A stretch of 64,000 bases of DNA from Rathayibacter caricis DSM 15933 (GCF_003044275.1 NZ_PZPL01000001.1:310001-374000), one strand, 5' to 3'. Counted from the first letter of the stretch, positions 16,522 to 24,199 are shown. Notes: generated by a model not told the origin, from the letters alone. A program made the numbers and translations.

Positions 16522-17562
16522 ATGCAGGATCCTCTCGCCGACCCCGAACGGTTCGCCGTGCTCGCCGCCACGGTCGCCGACCCGGTCCGCCGCTACCTGT
16601 GGCGCCGCGCCGACGCCGGCACCGCCGACGACGTCCTCGCGCTGACGATCACCGTGCTGCGCGAGCGGAGGATCGCCCCGCCCGATCCGGTCGCGCAGGC
16701 GCTCGCGATCGCCCGCGCCCTGCTGCGGAACGCGCTCCGCGGTCAGCGCCGGCAGTCCCTCCTCTCGCAGCGGCTCGCGCTGGTCGAACCGCCGCAGCTG
16801 CAGACCGACGAGGAGTCGCGGCGGCTGCACGACCGGGTGCGCCTGGCCCTCTCGCGCGTGGCGGAATCGGATGCGGAGCCGCTCCGCCTGTGGGCGTGGG
16901 ACGGCCTCGACGCGCACGCGATCGGCATCGTGCTCGGCATGCCCGAGGAGGACGCGACGGACCGTCTCGAGCGCGGACGCCGCCGCATCGGGCAGGAGCT
17001 CCTGCGGGGATCGCCCGAGAGGGACGGCGATCTGCGCGCGCTCCTCCGCGCGATCGATCCGGCTGCGAGCCTGCCTCCGCTCTCGGACCGCGAGCTGGCC
17101 GTGGTCCTCGCGGGCACCGACCGCGACGACGCACCGCCGCGCCGCCGCTCGCCCTGGCTGATCGCGGGAGTGGGCGCGCTCGCCGTCGCGGCCATCGCCT
17201 CCCTCCTCCTGCCGCTCGCGTTCGCCCTGGCCACGTCGTCGGCACGGCTGTCGGGAGCGACGAACGGCTGCCCCGCGGATCCCGCGGCGGCGCTCGCCTC
17301 GGCGCAGGTCGCGTTCCGGGCCGAGGTGCGCTCGATCGACGACGGCACGGTCGAGCTGAGGGTGCTCGAGCGGTTCGCCGGGGAGGTCGGCGACAGCGTC
17401 ACCGTGACGCAGGGCCGAGGCGTCACCTGGCAGACGGGGACCGACTACCTGCTCGCGGCCGACGAGAACGCGCTGCTGGGCTGCGGACTGACGGGGCCGA
17501 GCTCGCCGGAGCTGACCGGGTTGTACGAGGACGTGTTCGGGGCGGGGACGGGCGGGGCCTGA
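16522..17562 (+). CDS. Membrane-anchored ECF-sigma-like protein with extracytoplasmic NTR-like domain
   Basis: A 346-residue protein from the ATG at 16522. Residues 10-80 resemble sigma region 2 (FAVLAATVADPVRRYLWRRA, then ALAIARALLRNALRGQRR), and residues 105-160 resemble region 4 (EPLRLWAWDGLDAHAIGIVLGMPEEDATDRLERGRRRI). Residues 211-238 are a transmembrane helix. The outer 105 residues hold two cysteines (Cys250, Cys321) and a strand pattern (VAFRAEVRSIDDGTVELRVLERFAGEVGDSVTV, TDYLLAADENALLGCG) like the TIMP/netrin-type domains of secreted actinobacterial proteins. It may be a membrane-tethered transcription factor sensing an envelope signal. No anti-sigma gene is adjacent. Confidence 0.65.
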   Translation: MQDPLADPERFAVLAATVADPVRRYLWRRADAGTADDVLALTITVLRERRIAPPDPVAQALAIARALLRNALRGQRRQSLLSQRLALVEPPQLQTDEESRRLHDRVRLALSRVAESDAEPLRLWAWDGLDAHAIGIVLGMPEEDATDRLERGRRRIGQELLRGSPERDGDLRALLRAIDPAASLPPLSDRELAVVLAGTDRDDAPPRRRSPWLIAGVGALAVAAIASLLLPLAFALATSSARLSGATNGCPADPAAALASAQVAFRAEVRSIDDGTVELRVLERFAGEVGDSVTVTQGRGVTWQTGTDYLLAADENALLGCGLTGPSSPELTGLYEDVFGAGTGGA

Positions 17563-17573
17563 GGGGCGCTGCT

Positions 17574-17649
17574 CCTGCAGAGATAAGGCTGGGAGGGTCG
17601 ATTCTGCGAGATCGCGGCGACTCGCGGCGCTCAGCCTCATCTGTGCAGG
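17574..17649. terminator. Imperfect nested hairpin after the sigma-like gene
   Basis: Eighteen-base arms (17574-17591 and 17632-17649) pair at 16 of 18 positions around an inner GCGAG/CTCGC stem (17606-17610, 17621-17625). It begins 11 bases past the stop at 17562. Unlike the other nested hairpins here it lies between tandem, not convergent, genes. Confidence 0.5.
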
Positions 17650-17707
17650 ACTTCGGGCGCTGACAAGGCGGGTGAAGGGTCTTGCGGGGCCCCGCTACGA
17701 GCTGGCA

Positions 17708-17745
17708 GTATCGAATGTCGATACGAATCGCTCGATCTTCGATAC
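17708..17745. promoter_or_regulatory. TCGATAC dyad upstream of DUF2975-HTH operon
   Basis: GTATCGA (17708-17714), spacer ATG, TCGATAC (17718-17724) form a perfect 7-base dyad; another TCGATAC lies at 17739-17745. The cluster ends 24 bases before the start at 17770, so a bound protein would cover the promoter. The HTH protein encoded in the operon is the natural candidate. Confidence 0.6.
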
Positions 17746-17769
17746 GCCGCACCCTCCGAGAGGATCTCG

Positions 17770-18234
17770 ATGCCCCGCTCACTCCTCGTCGCACTCCGCG
17801 CCCTGCTCGCCGTGCTGCTGCTCGGCTGCGTCGTCGTGCAGGTCGCCGTCGGCCCGGTCGCCGCGACCGCGCTCGACGGCGGTCCGATCGACGGGGTGCT
17901 CGTCGCCGTCCTCGTCGCGGGCGGCCTCTGCGTCGAGGCCGTGCTCGTCGCGGTCTGGCGGCTGGTGTCGCTGGTGCGCGACGACGCGCTCTTCGCCGGC
18001 GATCACCGCTCCGACCTGTGGGTCGATCTGGCCATCGGCGCCTTCCTGTTCGGGGCCGTGCTCGCCGCGGGCGGTGCGGTCGCGGTCCTCGCGGTGGTGC
18101 CCGCTCCGATCCCCGCGCTCGCCTTCGGGCTGGTCGCGGTGTCGAGCGCGACGCTGGGCCTTCTCGTCATGGTGATGCGGCGGCTCCTGCACCTCGCGGT
18201 CGAGCAGCGCAGCGAGCTGGCGGAGATCGTCTGA
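17770..18234 (+). CDS. DUF2975 membrane protein
   Basis: A 154-residue protein from the ATG at 17770, with four hydrophobic helices (LLVALRALLAVLLLGCVVVQVAVG; VLVAVLVAGGLCVEAVLVAVW; LAIGAFLFGAVLAAGGAVAVLAVVPA; ALAFGLVAVSSATLGLLVMVM). The loop LVSLVRDDALFAGDHRSDLWVDLAIGAF is typical of DUF2975. Members are usually paired with a tiny HTH protein, as here: the next gene starts inside this stop codon. It may be a membrane sensor or target for that regulator; its biochemical role is unknown. Confidence 0.85.
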   Translation: MPRSLLVALRALLAVLLLGCVVVQVAVGPVAATALDGGPIDGVLVAVLVAGGLCVEAVLVAVWRLVSLVRDDALFAGDHRSDLWVDLAIGAFLFGAVLAAGGAVAVLAVVPAPIPALAFGLVAVSSATLGLLVMVMRRLLHLAVEQRSELAEIV

Positions 18235-18467
18235 TGGCGATCGTGCTGCAGCTGGACGTCGAGCTCGCCAAGCGGAAGATGTCGGTGACCGAGCTGGCCT
18301 CGGCGATCGGCATCACGACGGCGAACGTCTCGATCCTGAAGAACGGCCGGGCGAAGGCGATCCGCTTCTCGACGCTCGACGCGATCTGCTCGGTGCTCGG
18401 CTGCCAGCCGGGCGACATCTTAACGTTCGCTCCGGAGGAACTCCCCGTTCCCGAGGCCGCGCGGTGA
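18234..18467 (+). CDS. Small XRE-type HTH regulator (HTH_26/YozG-like)
   Basis: A 77-residue protein whose ATG at 18234 overlaps the TGA of the DUF2975 gene. Almost the whole protein is one helix-turn-helix domain: LAKRKMSVTELASAIGITTANVSILKNGRAKAIRFSTLDAICSVLGCQPGDIL. This is the compact YozG-like form that goes with DUF2975. It probably binds the TCGATAC dyad at 17708-17745 and controls its own operon. It is followed in a GTGA overlap by a 39-residue membrane microprotein. Confidence 0.88.
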   Translation: MAIVLQLDVELAKRKMSVTELASAIGITTANVSILKNGRAKAIRFSTLDAICSVLGCQPGDILTFAPEELPVPEAAR

Positions 18468-18583
18468 CCCGGAGCGAGCGGCGCGCGGTCGCGATCCTGC
18501 TCGGGGCGGTCGGCGCCGCCCTGCTCGTGGGCTGGGCCCTCATGACGAGCGGAGTGCTCGCAGCGCTTCTCGACCGCGGCTGA
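18464..18583 (+). CDS. 39-residue single-helix membrane microprotein
   Basis: The GTG at 18464 overlaps the TGA of the HTH gene (GTGA). The product begins VTRSERRAVAILLGAV, continues through one uninterrupted hydrophobic helix of about 24 residues and ends with LLDRG: positive inside, short tail outside. The coupling to the HTH and DUF2975 genes and the GC-rich third positions support a real gene, although it is too short to be called by most gene finders. It may bind or regulate the DUF2975 membrane protein. Confidence 0.6.
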   Translation: MTRSERRAVAILLGAVGAALLVGWALMTSGVLAALLDRG

Positions 18584-18700
18584 GCGCAGCGACGGGCCTG
18601 ATCGGCCGAGATCGAAACCGGTCGGAAACGGATCCGCAACACGCGACCCGAAGACTGGGGAGGTTCCAAGCCTCTTCCCACTCGATCCGAAGGTCCTCGC

Positions 18701-20611
18701 TTGTCCCATTCCTCCTTCCGGAGGGTCGCCCGACTCTCCGCCGCCGTCTCCCTCTGCTCGGGCCTCGCGCTCGGCGCCGCGATCACCGCCCCCGCCGCCG
18801 TCGGTGCGACGGCCCCCGCGTCCGCCCCCGCGGTCGTCGATCTGAGCATCACCGACGCTCTCGCCCTCCTCGAGTCCGGAGCGACCACGTCGGTCGCCCT
18901 GACGCAGCAGTACCTCGACCGCATCGCGGCCTACGACGACCCGTACGGCGACCAGCCCGGCCTCGCCGCCGTGATCCTCGCCAACCCCGACGCCCTCGCC
19001 ACGGCCGCCGAGCTCGACGCCGAGCGCGCCGAGGGCACGATCCGCGGACCGCTGCACGGCATCCCGATCCTGGTGAAGGACAACTACGCCACGTTCGACA
19101 TGCCCACGACCGCCGGCAGCGCCTCGCTGCACACGTACCAGACGAAGCTCGACTCGACCGCGGTCGAGCGCCTGCGCGACGCCGGAGCGATCATCCTCGC
19201 GAAGACGAACATGGCCGAGTTCGCGTGGCACGGCACCTACACGCTGAGCTCCGAGCGCGGCCGCACCACCAACCCGTACAACCAGGCGAACAGCGCCAGC
19301 GGGTCGAGCGGAGGAACGGGCGCGGCCGTCGCGGCCGGCTACGCCCCCGCGGGCCTGGGCACCGACTCCTGCGGGTCGATCGTCGGGCCGAGCGCCCACC
19401 AGAGCCTCGTCGGCTACCGCCCGACCATGGGACTCACGAGCGTCACCGGCATCGTGCCGCTGTCGCTCCGCCAGGACGTGTCGGGGCCGATGACGACGAC
19501 CGTGACGGATGCCGCGCTGCTGATGGAGGTGCTCGCCGGCGTCGATCCGACCGACCCGCAGACCGTGATCGCCGCGGAGCAGGACACCGACTCGTACGTC
19601 GAGGGCCTCAGCGACACCGCGCTCGAGGGCAAGCGGATCGGCTACGTGCGCTGGGACTACGAGGAGGACCCTGCGCGTCCGGGCCTCGCCGAGACCACCG
19701 CGCTGGTCGACCAGGCGGTCCGCGATCTGGCCGCACAGGGCGCCGAGATCGTGCCCGTGCCCGACTTCACCCGCGAGTTCGTCTCGGGGACGCTGAAGAG
19801 CGGCGGCTGGATCGACATGCGCCCGAGCATCGACTCGTTCTTCGCCTCGACGGACGCGACCTGGCCCGAGGGCCTCGCCGCACTCACCGAGCCGGCCGAT
19901 GCGCTCACCTTCTCGGACGTCATCGCGGACGGCAAGACGTCGCTGCTCCCCGGCGACGTCGAGTACTTCCAGAGCAACGAGGACATCCCGAACCCCGCCT
20001 ACGACGCGGCGGTCGCCGAGCAGGACGCCGGCAAGATCGCGATGGACCAGTACTTCGTCGACCACGACCTCGACGCCCTCGCCATGCCGACGAGCGCGAC
20101 GTCCGCGACTCCGGAGTGGGCGGGCACGACGTTCTGCGATGTGGGAGCGAACACGGGCATCCCGACGGTCTCGCTGCCCGCCGGGTTCACCTCGACCGGA
20201 GCGGCCGCGGGTCTCGAGCTGGCCGCCCCGCGCAGCCAGGACGCGGCGCTGCTGGCGATGTCGTACGACTACGAGCAGGCGACGCTGCACCGCGTGGCGC
20301 CGGCGTCGACTCCGGAGCTGATGGCGGCGGAGCCGACGCCGGAGCCGACCGTGACGCCGACGGTGGAGCCGACCGTGACGCCGACGGTCGCACCGACGGC
20401 CGAGCCGACCGCGGCGCCGACCGCGACCGCGGCTCCCGTCGCGCCCGTGCCGTCGTCCACTCCGAACCCCGGCACCGCGAAGCCCGCTGCAGCCCTCGCG
20501 CACACCGGAGCGGAGGGGACGACCGGTCTCGCCGCCCTCGCCTTCGCCCTCGTGGCAGGAGGAGGAGCGGTGCTCGCCCTGACCAGGCGCCGCCGCCCGA
20601 GCGAGCAGTAG
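18701..20611 (+). CDS. Secreted, wall-anchored amidase (AS family) with LAHTG signal
   Basis: Starts at TTG 18701 (636 residues). An N-terminal signal peptide (RLSAAVSLCSGLALGAAITAPAAVGA) leads to an amidase-signature domain with the Lys126-Ser202-Ser226 triad, in ILVKDN, SGSSGGTGAAV and GTDSCGSIVGPSA; the serine spacing of 24 matches the family. After residue 535 comes a Pro/Thr/Glu linker with repeated EPTVTPTV units, then LAHTG, a hydrophobic helix and RRRRP, the LAXTG anchor of class E sortases. It hydrolyses amides outside the cell, fixed to the wall. No sortase gene lies in the window. Confidence 0.9.
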   Translation: MSHSSFRRVARLSAAVSLCSGLALGAAITAPAAVGATAPASAPAVVDLSITDALALLESGATTSVALTQQYLDRIAAYDDPYGDQPGLAAVILANPDALATAAELDAERAEGTIRGPLHGIPILVKDNYATFDMPTTAGSASLHTYQTKLDSTAVERLRDAGAIILAKTNMAEFAWHGTYTLSSERGRTTNPYNQANSASGSSGGTGAAVAAGYAPAGLGTDSCGSIVGPSAHQSLVGYRPTMGLTSVTGIVPLSLRQDVSGPMTTTVTDAALLMEVLAGVDPTDPQTVIAAEQDTDSYVEGLSDTALEGKRIGYVRWDYEEDPARPGLAETTALVDQAVRDLAAQGAEIVPVPDFTREFVSGTLKSGGWIDMRPSIDSFFASTDATWPEGLAALTEPADALTFSDVIADGKTSLLPGDVEYFQSNEDIPNPAYDAAVAEQDAGKIAMDQYFVDHDLDALAMPTSATSATPEWAGTTFCDVGANTGIPTVSLPAGFTSTGAAAGLELAAPRSQDAALLAMSYDYEQATLHRVAPASTPELMAAEPTPEPTVTPTVEPTVTPTVAPTAEPTAAPTATAAPVAPVPSSTPNPGTAKPAAALAHTGAEGTTGLAALAFALVAGGGAVLALTRRRRPSEQ

Positions 20612-20682
20612 GACGGACGCCGGAGCGGGGTCGACGAGAGTCGGCCCCGCTTCTGCGTGCATCGTGCCAGCGGCCGTTGCTC

Positions 20683-20777
20683 GCTGGTCGAGTAGCCCCG
20701 GAGGGGCGTATCGAGACCCGCCCACTCCGAGACATCGTGGATCTCGATACGCCCGCTCCGCGGGCTACTCGATCAGC
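20683..20777. repeat. Large intergenic inverted repeat (TCGAGTAGCC...TATCGAGA type)
   Basis: Arms at 20683-20716 (34 bases) and 20742-20777 (36 bases) pair almost throughout, each with its own GC-rich mini-hairpin (GCCCCggaGGGGC; GCCCGCtccGCGGGC), around a 25-base loop. It lies between the convergent amidase and membrane protein genes. I recall this sequence type as a common dispersed intergenic repeat in Microbacteriaceae; here it probably also stops transcription both ways. Confidence 0.75.
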
Positions 20778-20801
20778 AGAAGGAGGCGCTCCTCCCTGCA
20801 G

Positions 20802-21923
20802 CTACGCCGCCACCGCGCTCTCGGCCGGCCGCACCACGACCCGCGGAGCCCAGCCAAGCAGGATCGCGGCCGCCGCGAACGACAGCTGGCCGACGATCGC
20901 GAGCGCCGCCGAGACGACCGAGCCGTCGCCGCCCGAGGTGGAGAACGTGTCGGCGATCGACATGCCGATGCCGAATCCGGTGAAGAAGCGGCAGAAGATC
21001 GCCGCGCCGACGAGCGCGAGCATCGCGATCGCGAGGCGTCGAGGAGTGAGCGGGCCACCTGCGCGATGCACGGCCAGCGCGGTGATGAGCAAGGTCGGCA
21101 CCGTCCAGAAGACAACCCAGACCACGAGCGCGACGAGCGTGGGCTGCAGCGAGAACCCGTCGCGCTCGGCCATCAGCGCGTAGATCGTCGAGAGCTCGGT
21201 GCCGGGCACCTTGGCGAGCGGATTCCAGACGAGCAGGTCGATCGAGCCGAGCACGATGACGGCGAGCATCAGCGCGGCACCGGCGACCGCGACCGGGAGG
21301 CGCTGCCGCCGGGTCGCGACGCGGTGCTCGAGAGCGACCGGCCGCGTGCCTCCGATGACGGCGAGGCCGGTCGCGAGCCCGGCGAGCACGATCACGAAGC
21401 CGAGCAGGGTCAGCCACCAGGGCGCCCCGGGGAGGAGGGTGCCGAGGACGACCGTCAGCGGCCCGACGACCGCCAGGAGCAGCGACACCCGGGCCGTGCG
21501 GGTCTCGGCCGAGCGGGCGGCGCCGATCAGGTGCGCGACTCCGACGACCCCCGCGAGGAGCGCGAGAGCGACGACGAGCCAGCGAACCGCACTCGTTGTG
21601 GCGACGACACCCTCCGGAGCGTTCTCGGGCACGATGCCGCCGGCGGTCAAAGAGAAGCCGATCAGCACGACCGCGGTGGCCGTCAGCAGCCCGAGCCCGC
21701 GGCGGGCAAGGCGGCGCGGGCGGAGGAACCGCGGCTCCCCCGAGTGCGCCGGCAGCGCGCGATCGAGGGTCGCGCTGAGCACGAGGGCGCCGAGCACGAC
21801 GTCGCGGCGGGGCAGACCCGCCTCGGCGGCGCCGGCCGCATCGGCTCGCCACTCCTCGAGGTAGCGCTCACGGGCGAGAGGCGGGAGGAGGCGGGCGAGC
21901 AGGCGCAGCAGCAGGTCGATCAC
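20802..21923 (-). CDS. Multi-spanning membrane protein coupled to PadR regulator
   Basis: Started at the GTG at 21923 (373 residues), whose GTGA overlaps the stop of the PadR gene. The first 30 residues (VIDLLLRLLARLLPPLARERYLEEWRADAAGA) resemble the cytosolic start of permease-like proteins that travel with PadR regulators. About nine hydrophobic helices follow. No ATP-binding or catalytic motif is visible. Genes in this position often encode PadR-controlled membrane proteins responding to envelope stress; the function here is unknown. Confidence 0.75.
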   Translation of the reverse strand: MIDLLLRLLARLLPPLARERYLEEWRADAAGAAEAGLPRRDVVLGALVLSATLDRALPAHSGEPRFLRPRRLARRGLGLLTATAVVLIGFSLTAGGIVPENAPEGVVATTSAVRWLVVALALLAGVVGVAHLIGAARSAETRTARVSLLLAVVGPLTVVLGTLLPGAPWWLTLLGFVIVLAGLATGLAVIGGTRPVALEHRVATRRQRLPVAVAGAALMLAVIVLGSIDLLVWNPLAKVPGTELSTIYALMAERDGFSLQPTLVALVVWVVFWTVPTLLITALAVHRAGGPLTPRRLAIAMLALVGAAIFCRFFTGFGIGMSIADTFSTSGGDGSVVSAALAIVGQLSFAAAAILLGWAPRVVVRPAESAVAA

Positions 21924-22273
21924 GCGCGGGCCTCCGCTCCGGAGAGACGGACGGCGGCCGGAGCGGGCCGGCTTGCCTTGGATGCTTTCGCCACCGCTGC
22001 CGCGGCAAAGCGCTCGACCGCCGCGCGCGCCGCCTGCGCCCCGTCGCCCGTCAGCTCGTACAGCCGCCGCCGCGGACCGCTGCGGTCGGTGTCCGGCTCC
22101 CACGACGAGGCCACCCAGCCCGCCCCCTCGAGCCGCTCGAGGATCGGGTAGACGCTGCCCGCCGGGCGTCCCGTGCGCTTGATGACGAGCATCCCCCAGA
22201 CGGAGGCGCCGTCGTCGAGGAGGACGCGCAGCACGTCGACCGTGGCGGGCGTGAGGCGGGCGAGCGGGATCAT
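21920..22273 (-). CDS. PadR-family transcriptional regulator
   Basis: A 117-residue protein from the ATG at 22273. The winged helix reads LTPATVDVLRVLLDDGASVWGMLVIKRTGRPAGSVYPILERLEGAGWVASSWEPDTDRSGPRRRLYELTGDGAQAARAAVERF, the PadR signature including the wing (GPRRRLYELTGDG). There is no long C-terminal dimer domain, so it is the short subfamily. It forms an operon with the downstream membrane protein by a four-base overlap and most likely represses it. Confidence 0.93.
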   Translation of the reverse strand: MIPLARLTPATVDVLRVLLDDGASVWGMLVIKRTGRPAGSVYPILERLEGAGWVASSWEPDTDRSGPRRRLYELTGDGAQAARAAVERFAAAAVAKASKASRPAPAAVRLSGAEARA

Positions 22274-22280
22274 GGCGCAA

Positions 22281-22298
22281 ATCTAGCTATGTAGAGAT
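22281..22298. promoter_or_regulatory. Weak dyad in the PadR/MmpS-like divergent space
   Basis: TCTA (22282-22285) and TAGA (22292-22295) face each other, flanked by ATCT and AGAT, within the 60 bases between the divergent starts. It overlaps the region where the PadR promoter must lie. Short arms make this only a candidate. Confidence 0.3.
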
Positions 22299-22333
22299 GG
22301 CCCGGTCAATGCCACTGCTGGTTGACTGGCGGC

Positions 22334-23026
22334 ATGACCCTGTACAACCCCGCCGTCTTCCCCGAGCCCGCTCCCGGCCCGTCGACGCCCCCGCCCGGGC
22401 GGAAGACCGGGAACGGACTCGGTCTCGCGTCCCTCATCATCGGCATCGTCGCGCTCATCGGCGCCGCGATCCCGATCGTGAACTACGTCTCGGGCTTCGT
22501 CGCCTTCGTGGGTCTGGTGCTCGGAGTGATCGCCCTGTTCCTGAAGAACCGGAGCCGCAAGGCCGCGATCGCCGGCACGGCCTTGAACCTGGTGGCGCTG
22601 ATCCTGTCGATCGTGCTCGCCGTGATCTACACGGCCGGCTTCGTGACCGGAGTCACGAACGCCGTCGAGGACGCCGAGTCGAGCCGCGCACCCCTGTCGG
22701 AGAGCACGGAACCGGCCGGCCCCACCCGGACCCTCCTCCTCGAGGTCACCGGCGACGCCCCCGACGCCTCCATCGGCTACGCCACCTCGAGCGACCTCGC
22801 CGACGGCACCGCGGCCGCCGCCGATCAGCCCCTCCCCTTCACGAAGGAGGTGCAGGTGCCCGCCGCCGGCGAGTTCGCCGTGCAGGTCCAGTCCCTCACC
22901 GCGACCACCGGCGCCGACGACACCGGCGCGATCACCTGCCGCATCACCCTCGACGGCGAGATCATCGCGGAGCAGACGAGCACCGGCGCGTTCGCCGCGG
23001 CGTTCTGCATGGGGACGTCGGAGTGA
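22334..23026 (+). CDS. DUF4190/MmpS-like membrane-anchored protein
   Basis: Started at the ATG at 22334 (230 residues). A Pro-rich N-terminus is followed by three hydrophobic helices in the DUF4190 style (LGLASLIIGIVALIGAAIPIVNYVSGFVAFVGLVLGVIALFLKNRSRKAA). The outer 100 residues (TRTLLLEVTGDAPDASIGYATSSD, LPFTKEVQVP, ITCRITLDGEIIAEQTSTGAFAAAFC) follow the pattern of the MmpS transport-accessory fold, with two cysteines. MmpS proteins usually accompany MmpL exporters; an MMPL gene lies about 5 kb away but is not adjacent. Confidence 0.72.
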   Translation: MTLYNPAVFPEPAPGPSTPPPGRKTGNGLGLASLIIGIVALIGAAIPIVNYVSGFVAFVGLVLGVIALFLKNRSRKAAIAGTALNLVALILSIVLAVIYTAGFVTGVTNAVEDAESSRAPLSESTEPAGPTRTLLLEVTGDAPDASIGYATSSDLADGTAAAADQPLPFTKEVQVPAAGEFAVQVQSLTATTGADDTGAITCRITLDGEIIAEQTSTGAFAAAFCMGTSE

Positions 23027-23036
23027 CCCGCGCGCT

Positions 23037-23513
23037 GTGAACGAGCTTCTCGCGGCGATCGTCGGTGCTGTGGTCGGAGCCGGCGCCACGCTGTACATCG
23101 AGTCCTGGCGGCGGAGCGCCACGGACCGCAAGCGCGAGTGGGGCGCACTCGACCTGCTCCTCCTCGATCTGGGGCGGCGGCGCGTGTTCCTGATCCCCGA
23201 CCGCCGCCGGATCCCGTCCCCCGACATCACCGCTGGTTCGGACTTCGACCGCATGCGGAGGTCCGTGCTGAGTATCCGAGAGGAGATCCGCGCCACGATT
23301 CGGGAGGAACGCACCGGGTCACCCGCTCGCGCACCGCTCCGCGCCATGTACCGCTCGTGCAACGCGTACCTCGAGACCGTGGAAGCCGATCCTCCGGAGT
23401 ACTGGATCGCTGCCGACGACCTCCGTGTCGCGCTGGAGGGAGAGGCACGCGCGATCACGGACCATCGGAAGACGAAGGTCGAGTTCGTCGCTCCGGGGTC
23501 TGAAGCGGTCTGA
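23037..23513 (+). CDS. Hypothetical protein with N-terminal membrane anchor
   Basis: A 158-residue protein from a GTG at 23037, 10 bases after the previous stop. An N-terminal helix (LLAAIVGAVVGAGATLYIESW) is followed by a charged, mostly helical cytoplasmic region rich in Arg and Glu (RRSATDRKREWGALDLLLLDLGRRR, IREEIRATIREERTG). The GC content is slightly lower than its neighbours. It matches no family I can name. It may be cotranscribed with the MmpS-like gene. Confidence 0.6.
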   Translation: MNELLAAIVGAVVGAGATLYIESWRRSATDRKREWGALDLLLLDLGRRRVFLIPDRRRIPSPDITAGSDFDRMRRSVLSIREEIRATIREERTGSPARAPLRAMYRSCNAYLETVEADPPEYWIAADDLRVALEGEARAITDHRKTKVEFVAPGSEAV

Positions 23514-23546
23514 GGCAGGTCTGCACACCGGCGGCGGACCCCCACC

Positions 23547-23633
23547 GTTCACAACGAAGGAAGGATGCCTCTCGGACACGCAGATCCCGGTGATCTGCGG
23601 CCTCGATGAGGCGATCCTTCCTTCGTTGTGAAC
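23547..23633. terminator. Nested double-stem hairpin between convergent genes
   Basis: The outer arms (23547-23571, 23608-23633) share 20 perfect bases starting GTTCACAACGAAGG, then a one-base bulge and five more pairs. Inside, CGCAGATC-ccggt-GATCTGCG (23579-23599) forms a second perfect stem. It is AT-richer than its surroundings and sits between the convergent genes ending at 23513 and 23645. Confidence 0.7.
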
Positions 23634-23644
23634 CGCGAACCCCG

Positions 23645-24199
23645 TTACTTGCGGAACATGCGCGCCGTGGTCTCGAAGAGGCCCTTCACCGGGCGCTGCT
23701 GCTCGCCCTGCTGGGCGCCGAGGATGATGATGACCGAGGTCAGCACCGGGATCAGCCACTGGGTGGCCTTCTGCACGCGCAGGGCAGTGGTCATCTCGGG
23801 CGAATTCGACGGCGAGGCCTCGGTGACTCCCTCTGCTCCCTCGTCGATGTGCTTGGCCTGAGTCGCTCCCGCGATCGCAGCGGTGACCGAGGCGGCGCCG
23901 GCGAGACCGGTGACGACGGTCTTGATGATCGTGTTGGTGCGGCTCTCCTGCTGATTCGCGAGGCGGGTCTTGTTCGCGAGGATCAGGCCGATGCCTCCGA
24001 CGCCGTGGGCGATGATCGCGGCGAACTGCACCGGGCTCCAGCGGGCCCAGCCGACCGACGCGACGCGGAGGCGCTCGGACGGGTCGGAGGAGGTCGCGGC
24101 GGCTCCGTTCAGCCCGACGGCACCCATGAGGGATCCGCCGAACCAGGCGGCGGCGCCGAGGTCGTGGAGGCTGCGGACGAGCGTGTTCCGTGACGGCAT
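23645..24199 (-). CDS. Hypothetical membrane protein
   Basis: A 184-residue protein from the ATG at 24199. It begins MPSRNTLVRSLHDLGAAAWFGGSLMGAVGLNGAA, a motif seen in small actinobacterial membrane proteins, then shows three further hydrophobic helices (FAAIIAHGVGGIGLILAN, IIKTVVTGLAGAASVTAAIAGAT, WLIPVLTSVIIILGAQQG) and an acidic loop (HIDEGAEGVTEASPSNSPE). Function unknown. The upstream 160 bases to the DUF3140 gene are the divergent promoter space. Confidence 0.7.
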   Translation of the reverse strand: MPSRNTLVRSLHDLGAAAWFGGSLMGAVGLNGAAATSSDPSERLRVASVGWARWSPVQFAAIIAHGVGGIGLILANKTRLANQQESRTNTIIKTVVTGLAGAASVTAAIAGATQAKHIDEGAEGVTEASPSNSPEMTTALRVQKATQWLIPVLTSVIIILGAQQGEQQRPVKGLFETTARMFRK

